Source: Eulemur rufifrons (lineage: Eukaryota > Chordata > Mammalia > Primates > Lemuridae). Taken from it: a stretch of DNA of 64,000 bases. Below are positions 26,690 through 64,000 of the stretch, piece after piece (position 1 is the first letter of the stretch; every line of letters begins with the position of its first letter). Under the pieces are notes generated by a model. The model was not told where the DNA came from. It did no database searches and saw nothing but the letters and a program-made list of their open reading frames with translations. The position numbers were made by a program, and so were the translations under genes. The stretch covers positions 82,657,114 through 82,721,113 of the forward strand of contig NC_090984.1 in assembly GCF_041146395.1 (NCBI RefSeq), written 5' to 3'.

Positions 26690-27180
26690 TAGCTTAATAG
26701 AAAAGATAATTTATTGGCTCACTACACAGGAATTCCTATGGATGGTTTTTGGCTTCAGACACAGCTAGACGCAGCAGTTCAAATAATGTAATCAGGATTC
26801 TTTCTGAGCTTCTCTTTCCTCTGTGGTGGTGTCCTTCTCAGGAAAGTTCTTACCATTTGGTATCTAAGATGATTGCCAGTAGCTCCAGGCTTATGTCATT
26901 TTCACAAATAGCAATCCAAAGAGAGGAGCAGCCCTCTTCATCCTAGCATTTGTATAACAAATTTCATGGAGGAATTCTGGTTTTTCTTAGGTTTTATGTT
27001 CATCCTTTAGACTAAGCACTGTGGCTGGAGAATAGGACACCCTGTTTGGCCAGCCCTGGGTCACAACCGTACCTTATATCACCTTTCTACCCTCCAGGAT
27101 GGAGAACACACTGTGATTAGTAGTCCTACTGGAAACGTCTGGGATGGGAGAAGATGGTGCCAAGCACATTAAAACAGAGA
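26690..27180. repeat. Degraded medium-reiteration repeat, class uncertain
   Basis: Text such as 'gataatttattggctcacta', 'cagcagttcaaataatgtaa', 'ttgccagtagctccaggctt' and 'tggccagccctgggtcacaa' resembles a dispersed mammalian repeat that I cannot name. No coding potential is visible. Confidence 0.35.
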
Positions 27181-27499
27181 TCCTTTACTTTCCATCTTTT
27201 GGTCAGCCAGCACATATTTGAACCTATGCACCCATATATACCCTCTTTCCATACATAAAATTTCCAAGAGGTAACCACTTAACATAATGCCACTGTCCCA
27301 TTTACAACCGACAATACACTTAACTGCCCCACCCCAAAGTGTAGACCTCCCAAAGTTTAGCTCAGTTGCTGCATCTGGCTCTAAGGTCTAGATCTCTATC
27401 TGATACGTATTATTGTTGATCAGCTGTAGATATTCCTTCTCATGAGCTGGCAACCCATGACTATTATTTTAATGAACAGCCCCTCTCACCCAAATAATC

Positions 27500-27650
27500 T
27501 GGTGTTTAATACTTTATAACCATTACCTCATTTAACCCTTCCAAAAATCTTAGAAGGCCAATATTACAGATTTTACGGATGAAGAATCTGGCTCAGAGGT
27601 TAGGTAACTTGCCCAAGGTCATACAGCTAGTGTTGTGGAATCCAGAGTAG
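27500..27650 (-). repeat. MIR element (antisense)
   Basis: 'cattacctcatttaaccctt', then 'gattttacggatgaagaatc', then 'gcccaaggtcatacagctag' is reversed MIR. Confidence 0.8.
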
Positions 27651-28419
27651 GATCCACAGACTGGGGCGGTGAAATCCAGCTTCCTAATCAGTACTCTATC
27701 CATATTGTGTCTAAACATCTGAGGCTCCACCATATCAAAGATGATCATAGCTTTTTCCCAGTGCCTCATTTATCCACCAGAGCAATGGTTGGAAGGTGGG
27801 AAAGAGAGAGTAACAAATAATCTGATGTTCTTTACAGAGCATTTGGCTCCAGATGATTGATTGATAGATCCAATTACTCTCTTTTTAGGTAAAACAGAAA
27901 CTGTAAAACAGGCCATGAAGCAGAGAATGTTCAGTTTTCTTCTCAAATTAAGTGAGGTGGTTCCTAAATAGCTTTTTACAAGCAAATGACCCTTAAAAAA
28001 AAATCCTTTAAAAAAAAATCCTCATGATACAGAGTAAACAGACAAATTGAAAATCAGGTATCAGTTGTTTCCAGGTCAGTTTTTGTATTTCCAGGTACTA
28101 ATAACAAAATATAGAACTCTCCAGGAATAACTACCTAGCAATAATGGAAGCGTACTTGTGTGAAAAGTCTGGCAATACACTAAATATTTAAATTTCAAAG
28201 TTAAACTTTAAAGCTCTTCCAAAGGCAGAGGCCATATACATTCAAGAGGTGGGGAATTTTGACTTTAAAGTTCAAGCTAAGATTTCTGAGTTTGGAACTC
28301 AATTCCTGACCTTTAGTTGGAAAATATGTATTTTGTAATAATTGTGTTATTACTTAGATAAAAAAAAAAAACAGCTGGGTGGTAAAAAGTAGTCCATAAT
28401 GTCTCTGGAAACCTGTAGA

Positions 28420-28637
28420 GCATTGGTTTTCAACTATGGGTAATTTGCCTCCAGAGAGCATTTGGCAATGTCTACAGACATTTTGGGTTGTCACAACTGG
28501 TAGGACAGGGGCTCCTGGTATCTAGTGGATAGAGGCCAAGGATGCTGCTGAACATCCTACAATGCACAGGACAGCCCCCCACTGCAAAGAATATTTGGCC
28601 CAAAACGTCTGTAGTGCCCAGGTTACAAAACCCTGCT
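28420..28637 (+). mobile_element. hAT-Charlie MITE, MER20-like
   Basis: 'cattggttttcaactatggg', then 'gcatttggcaatgtctacag', then 'catcctacaatgcacaggac' and an end in 'caaaaccctgct' match the MER20-type consensus that I recall. An Alu has inserted at its 3' end. Confidence 0.75.
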
Positions 28638-28743
28638 CGAGGATCCTCGTGGATCGCTCGAGGTCAGGAGTTCGAGACCAGCCTTAGCAAGAGTGAGACC
28701 CCACCTCTACTAAAAATAGAAAGAAACTATCTGGTCAACTAAA

Positions 28744-28787
<44 letters not shown>

Positions 28788-28958
28788 TAGCCGGGCATGG
28801 TGGCGCATGCCTGTAGTCCCAGCTACTTGGGAGGCTGAGACAGGAGGATCGCTTAAGCCCAGGAGTTTGAGGTTGCTATGAGCTAGGCTGATGCCACAGC
28901 ACTCACTCTAGCCCGGGCAACAGAGTGAGACTCTGTCTCAAAAAAAAAAAAAAAAAAA
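28638..28958 (+). mobile_element. 5'-truncated lemur-type Alu containing a (TA)n microsatellite
   Basis: The Alu body begins within the left arm (ctcgaggtcaggagttcgag) and ends in a long A tail. It is flanked by aaaaccctgct at 28627-28637 and 28959-28969. The lemur-specific right-arm segment has expanded into a pure (TA)n run. Confidence 0.9.
28752..28782. repeat. (TA)n microsatellite within the Alu
   Basis: About 15 uninterrupted TA units lie between the A-run at 28741-28751 and the Alu right-arm motif aaaaattagccgg. Confidence 0.95.
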
Positions 28959-29029
28959 AAAACCCTGCTGGATTCTTCATTGTCCATGTGAAGATTACTA
29001 CATATTGGACATGTGTACAGTAAGCTAAA

Positions 29030-29230
29030 CAACTAACATTTAATGAGCATATGCTATGTGCCTGGCATTGGAGATTTAAAATATAAATTATAGCTAGTGA
29101 CCTTGCTCTAAGATCCGAGTAGAAGCGACAGACAAGAAAAGTAACAATTATAAACTGCTGAACTAAGTGTTAGTGTAGCGATAGTGCTTTAGGACAGCAG
29201 ACAAGGAATACTTGCACAAGTTGATTATCC
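29030..29230 (-). repeat. L2 3' fragment (antisense)
   Basis: 'aacatttaatgagcatatgc' followed by 'tatgtgcctggcattggaga' is reversed L2 3' text. Confidence 0.6.
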
Positions 29231-29286
29231 ATGAGGCAAAACTTCTAACTGAGCGTGACTTAGTCACAGGGCCAGCCCAGATTCAT

Positions 29287-29629
<343 letters not shown>

Positions 29630-29638
29630 CAGATTCAT

Positions 29639-29772
29639 TTTTTTTTCTTTTATTTCAGAGACAGGTCTTGCTAGATTGCCCAGGTTCTTGAATTCTTGGC
29701 GTCAAGCGATCCTCCCACCTCAGCATCCCTAGTAACTGGAACTATAGGTGTGTACCACTATACCTGGCTCCC
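29639..29772 (-). mobile_element. FLAM-like Alu monomer (antisense)
   Basis: A T-rich tail is followed by 'cagagacaggtcttgctaga', 'cgatcctcccacctcagcat' and 'aggtgtgtaccactatacct'. It is followed by a third copy of gcccagattca at 29775-29785, its target duplication. Confidence 0.8.
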
Positions 29773-29986
29773 AAGCCCAGATTCAAGGGGATGGGAAAGA
29801 GATCCCATCTCTCAGTGGGAAGCATGGCAAAAAGTTTGTGGTTTTCTTTAATATACCATGAGTACTTAATAACAGTGCCTGGCACATAGTAAGTATGTAA
29901 TAAATGTTAGCTATTGTCAGTACTATTATTTTGCATTTTCTGAACAATAAGTGAGTCTTGGCATTTACTGGAAAACTCATTTCTGG

Positions 29987-30025
29987 GATGGATGGATGGA
30001 TAGATGGATGGATGGAAGGAAGGAA
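29987..30025. repeat. (GATG)n / (GAAG)n tetranucleotide repeat
   Basis: About eight GATG-type units with one GATA variant run into GAAG units. Confidence 0.9.
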
Positions 30026-30044
30026 ATGACATCTCTCTCTTCAT

Positions 30045-30315
30045 TTAGACGTTTGCCCAAATATTGACTCATCAGAGATGCTTCCCCTGATTACCCTATA
30101 GGAAGTAGCATCCAGACCACCACCTTATTTCTATCAACTCTCTCACCTACTCTGGACTTATTTTTCTTCATTGTACATGTCACTGACTGCATGCATTATA
30201 TGTTTATTGTCTGTCTCCGTTAGAGCTGGGTATTGGTTCAGTGCTGTATACCCAGCACTTAACACTTGGCACATAGTAGGTATTTAATGCATATATGTTG
30301 AATGAATGAACAAAT
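30045..30315 (+). repeat. L2 3' end
   Basis: The text 'atgcttcccctgattaccct', then 'agcacttaacacttggcaca', then 'gtatttaatgcatatatgtt' and 'gaatgaatgaac' is the typical L2 3' end. Confidence 0.75.
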
Positions 30316-30949
30316 AAATGAACAAAAAGAAACACAACTGATTTTACCAAAGGCATTTTGATACCACTTTTAGGATAGGATACAATACATTAAAGATGAT
30401 ATACTGTTTTATTTCAAAATGATCTTAGCCACAATATTCGTAGCACAGGATTTACATACTCAATGCTGTTGTCCATTATATCCCTTGAGGTTGACATTAG
30501 AGTTGTCCATCAGAGTATGTGTGCTCTTAGGTATCAGGGACAATACAGTCACCTTAAGCTTCTTGGCAGTGACGTGTCCTTAACCAGATGGTGAACTTAT
30601 GGGTGTAGGAAGAATATCTATTGCTTTTGTATTCTGCTTTTCAGCAAATAGGTATTACAGTACTGTGTGCATAATGTGAGCTTTATAAATGTGTAATGAT
30701 TAGAAGATAGGGCTCTCTGCAATCCAGGTTTCAGGATAATTTTTTGCCTTGTTTTTGTTGGGTGATAAAGATAACTGTATTGACTATTGACAATACCTAC
30801 ATAATCATGTTTGCCTTATAGTAATCTTGCCAAGTTACCATCTTTTTGCTTTTTTAGGGAGAAATCCTAGAATTGAGAATCCTCCTTTGCCTCCATTAAA
30901 TATGATACTGTATTACGTGGGTGGGAAATTTCTGGTGACCTACTTTTTT

Positions 30950-31140
30950 AAAAAATAAACGTTTTTGTTTTAGATTTATAGAAAAGTTGTAAAGATGGTA
31001 CAGAGAGTTCCTGTGTACCTGACATGTACCCAGTTTCCCCTGTTGCTAACATCTTACATAATTATGGTACATTTGTCACAACTAATGAACTAGTATTGCT
31101 ACATTACAATTAAAGTCCATACTATTATGCAGTGATGATC
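30950..31140 (-). repeat. L1-type 3' relic (antisense)
   Basis: 'agatttatagaaaagttgta', then 'gttcctgtgtacctgacatg', then 'tcccctgttgctaacatctt' is the same family as the 15264-15473 insertion. Confidence 0.5.
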
Positions 31141-32739
31141 CAATTTTAAAGCTTATTTTCCACAATTTCTAAAAAATGGAAATCAGTGCTGAATGTCCAT
31201 GGGTAGTGCCTTCCTGATTCTTAGAAGAAACTAAGTAACTTTGTCACCAATGGGGCTTACCAGGAAATAAGGGATCTATATTAATATGGGCCTAAAATTC
31301 AAGTGAGGGAATTGTATAACTTGCCATGTTATGTTTGTGTCTTGGGTATTAATAAAGATGGCAGGGCAGAGTTTGATCACTGTTAAAGCTGGTTTTTTGT
31401 CGTCTGGAAAATAAGTTATTACAACATGGTTTGTCCTTCATAAATAATCTATCCTAAGGTCATTATACAGAAAAGGGTTGCCCCAGAGTAGGAAGTATTA
31501 CCTCTTGGGACTGAGTTAGAATTTAGCTTAGGACACTGGATAAGTAGCTAGTGACTGTGAGGCTGATTTCTACAATTCAAATTGATATAAATTTAGTCTA
31601 ATTCTTTTCCCCAGGACTGCCCAATTTAAGATTAAATTTTATACTGTTGCGTATTAGAGATGTGGTTATTTTGCTACTTCAGTGGAACCTTTTAATCAGC
31701 TTTAATGCTGTCCTGGGTAAAGTAAAAACTTAATCTTCTCTCTCTTTATAGGCTCTTCTAGTTTGCCATCCTCAAAGCAGAAAAAGCAACAGTAAAGCTG
31801 CACTGCTTCTTGCATACTCTGTTTTTATTAAATTTGCTTCAATAATCCTCTTCCAGTCTTCTTTTGTGCTGCAAAAGAAGTATTTTCATCATAAAATAAA
31901 TAAAAATTGTACCCAAATGAAATTTTCAAGTTATTTTAATGAAGCTCTGGAAACATCCCAAACCTCAGAAAATAAATTTTTTTCCTAGTTTGTTTTTTAA
32001 ATTCTAGAAAGTAGGTCAGTAGGAATACCCTGCTTTAATTGGTTTAATTAGGTATGAAAAATTACAGGACTAACTCAATTTGAAATGTAGATTTAAATAA
32101 GAATTATACTGGGATTAATATTATTAATTTTTAAGGGTTTGAATTGAAATAAGATTCATTTAATCAAAGCTTATAATTTCTTATTGAACAGATTTTATAT
32201 AGCAAAAAGGAGGCCCAAGTGTTAGAATATACCAACACATACAGAAAAATTTTGCTATGAAATATTAATATTTGACAAGGTAACTATTTAGAACTGTATA
32301 TCTCAATGGTCTGCTTAAGAATATCATGTATTCTACAGGACCTTAATAGGTATGCCTTGGGGCGGGGCGGGGGAGCCTTCTATGTTTAAGTGAGTTAGAG
32401 AAATACTACATTAAATTTAAGAAGTTGCCTGCAGAATTTCTCAGAGCCTTTAACACTTTCTGAATTTCTAAGAGCAGGCATATATAGGGTGTGGTACTTT
32501 GCAAACTTATTTATCCCTTGATCACCAAGTAACATTTTTCAGGAAAATGTTCTGAGCACACAAATTTGACCTGTTTTAGGAATTTATACCTTTGACAATT
32601 TTGAGGCCTTTTTTTTTTTAAGTTATAGTGATATGTAATATCATTCATATATGTTGCTTCTCCCTAATTCTTCAGGATATTGTCCCAATGTATTACATCT
32701 AACCCTCTGCTCAGTACCTTCCCTCTGTTAAGTAAAACG

Positions 32740-32900
32740 GTGGTTTCAAAACATGGCTGTACATCAGAAATACCTGATCCTATTCCTGGAGATTCTGCAT
32801 GAGTAGGTGTGTCACTGTGCTCAAGATTCTGTATTTATTACAAACACCCAGGCGATTCTGATGCGGCCAGCACTCCAACTGTTGTTTTGGAGCTGTTGAA
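32740..32900. repeat. hAT/MER5-like remnant
   Basis: 'gtggtttcaaaacatggctg', 'acatcagaaatacctgat' and 'caggcgattctgatgcggcc' follow the order of a small hAT-Charlie element. Decayed. Confidence 0.5.
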
Positions 32901-33087
32901 CTAAAAGCATGTATTTCTTTAGATGGGTGATTGGATTTTGGGGTTCATTTAGTTTGTGGTCATGGAACACATGGATTAACCTTATCCATTTTGGAGAGAA
33001 GTGTGGCACTGACTGCTAATGACTCCGTGAGGTGATGTGCTAACTGTAACCTAATGTGGAACAATTATTATTCTTTTAAGAAAAGCA

Positions 33088-33225
33088 AGCCAGGCATGGT
33101 GGTGTGAGCCTATAGTCCCAGCTACTCGGGAGGCTGAGGTAGGAGGATCACTTGAGTCCAGGAGTGTTGAGAATAGCCCAGGCAACGTAGTGAGACTCTG
33201 TCTCCAAAAAAAAAAAAAAAAAAAA
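33088..33225 (+). mobile_element. FLAM-like Alu monomer with 10-bp target duplication
   Basis: It runs from agccaggcatggtggtgtga to an A tail after 'gagactctgtctcc'. It is flanked by aagaaaagca at 33078-33087 and 33237-33246. Confidence 0.88.
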
Positions 33226-34696
33226 GAGAAGAAGAAAAGAAAAGCAGAATGCTCCTAAGTGGCCTTTTGATCACCTTCTTAATAAGAAAATACTACATAT
33301 AAAGTTATGATTTCTTATTTAGTTTTGAGTAGTTCCCTTGTGGTTGGTGCTTTATTTATACTTTAAAAAGAATTATAAGATTATATTTACTCACTGTACC
33401 ATCTATTTAAGAATATATGCTCTCCCTTCCTACTGATAAGAGATAGACACTTAACCTTTCAAAGCAAATATGCCAAGATTCTCATTTATGCTTTGATTTA
33501 TGTGAGTACTGACAATAGGTTTTCTGTGAAAACTGTATGGTTATGTATATTCTGCCTAGTGAAACATTTCCATATTCCTGGAAACTGTCTTTCACATCCT
33601 ACAGATATATCTGGAAAGGAATAATATAAATACTAATGGTTTGAAAGACAACTAGTCTTGACATATCTTGGTTGAATACTGTTCCATTAGCAATATATGA
33701 AACTAGACACACTCATTAAAAGTAGGAAATATCCACTGCTTTAAAATGCTGTAAGGTCTCACCAGTGCAATGAGACATGAAACAAATAAAAAATATGATT
33801 GAAAATTGGAGATAAAATTTTTATTACTTGTGAACAATTATTTACATTAAAAACCTGAAAGAAGTTAAAAAATAAAACTAATATGTTTAATAGGACTAAT
33901 TAGATATGAGAGGTATCCAAAACCCATAGTCCTTTTACACACAAACATGATATGCACAGTCTTGTTATATCTATGTATTAATTGGTTGGTGAAATAATAA
34001 ATAGAAAAGTTTGCCTTATCAGGTTAGAGAATCAGGAGAGAACAGCACCTTAAAAATTAAGGGAGAAGAAAATTTTAAGGAGGGCTTACCAACCATGGTG
34101 AATATCGTAGAGAGATGAGTTAAATGAGTCCTATGGATACTACTAAGGGTCTAGAGCTCACAGGCTTCACTTAGCAGAGCCACGTTGGTAAAGAGAAGGA
34201 AGTGGAAGCCAGACCACAGTGGCTGAAGATGAATGTAATGTAAGAGCCAAGACATTTATTTTAGTTCGATAGTAATGGAAGAAAAAGAGTGAGTATTTTG
34301 TTGCTGCTGTCTTTGTCATTTTGTTTGTTTTCAGAACCCTTTGTTATCTCCCTCATAAGACTGGAAACTTCTCAGAGGCAAGACCTCCATTTCTGTGAGC
34401 CCTGTAGTGCATAGTCCTGCCTTGAACGTTTGAGGCTCCCATTGGCTTTGAGTTTAATTCCTGACTGTGAGTGAAAGTTTTAAAACAGTATTAGTGGTCC
34501 AAATACAGAATAAATTTCAGTGAGTTCTCACACGTTAAACTAGGCAGCCCTGGCTTGAGACATGCTGTCCCTGTGCTCAGAAGAGCAGTTGTGCTCTGCT
34601 CTCCTCACCAGTCTCACAACCTTTATTCATGAGCCTCCCTGTGGGCTTTTTTACAGCTATGAAACCTGCGTAGCTGAACACATACTTCTCCTGTAG

Positions 34697-64000
<29,304 letters not shown>

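Overview
This is a stretch of primate nuclear DNA, most likely from a Malagasy lemur (strepsirrhine). The evidence is an intron-rich gene with GT-AG splice sites, old mammalian repeats (MIR, L2, L1M, MaLR, hAT and Tc/mariner-type relics), and Alu elements of a distinctive form. Several of these Alus carry an extra T-rich segment in the right arm (a short stretch between two copies of a 'ttttag' motif) plus 'cagagtgctaggattacagg' and 'gtgccgtggcgtcagcc' variants that I associate with lemur Alus. I see no human-type AluS or AluY. The species cannot be fixed from the sequence alone.

The only protein-coding gene I can support is FRMD6 (willin, a FERM-domain protein linked to Hippo/YAP signalling and the cortical cytoskeleton), on the plus strand. 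I reconstructed ten consecutive coding exons by eye, with matching phases and GT-AG borders: 34799-34897 (5' UTR part from about 34697), 41277-41367, 44760-44863, 45864-45940, 48025-48211, 51175-51330, 55182-55247, 56125-56193, 58698-58872 and 63651-63986. Together they encode 453 residues plus one base, open throughout: the complete FERM domain and the start of the serine-rich tail. The remaining C-terminal exon(s) lie beyond the window, and the promoter and 5' non-coding exon(s) lie before it.

Layout: 1-34696 is intron (or upstream non-coding) sequence with L2, MaLR, a TIR DNA transposon at 13241-13789, a 3-kb antisense L1 relic at about 13.9-16.7 kb, and Alus. 34697-63986 is the coding part of FRMD6 with nine introns. 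These hold more repeats, including a three-layer L1/Alu nest at 39.6-40.9 kb and a complete small hAT element at 62212-62362.

No bacterial, viral or novel operon-like system is present. The most interesting items are an ATG-TGA minimal uORF overlapping a 23-codon uORF ahead of the FRMD6 start, an in-frame tandem donor (8 codons) in coding exon 3, an unusual GTTGGT donor at coding exon 7, a candidate L1 3'-transduction at 18.6-18.9 kb, and nested retroposon insertions that can be dated by their target-site duplications. Repeat family names come from recognition of consensus text and were not checked by a search.
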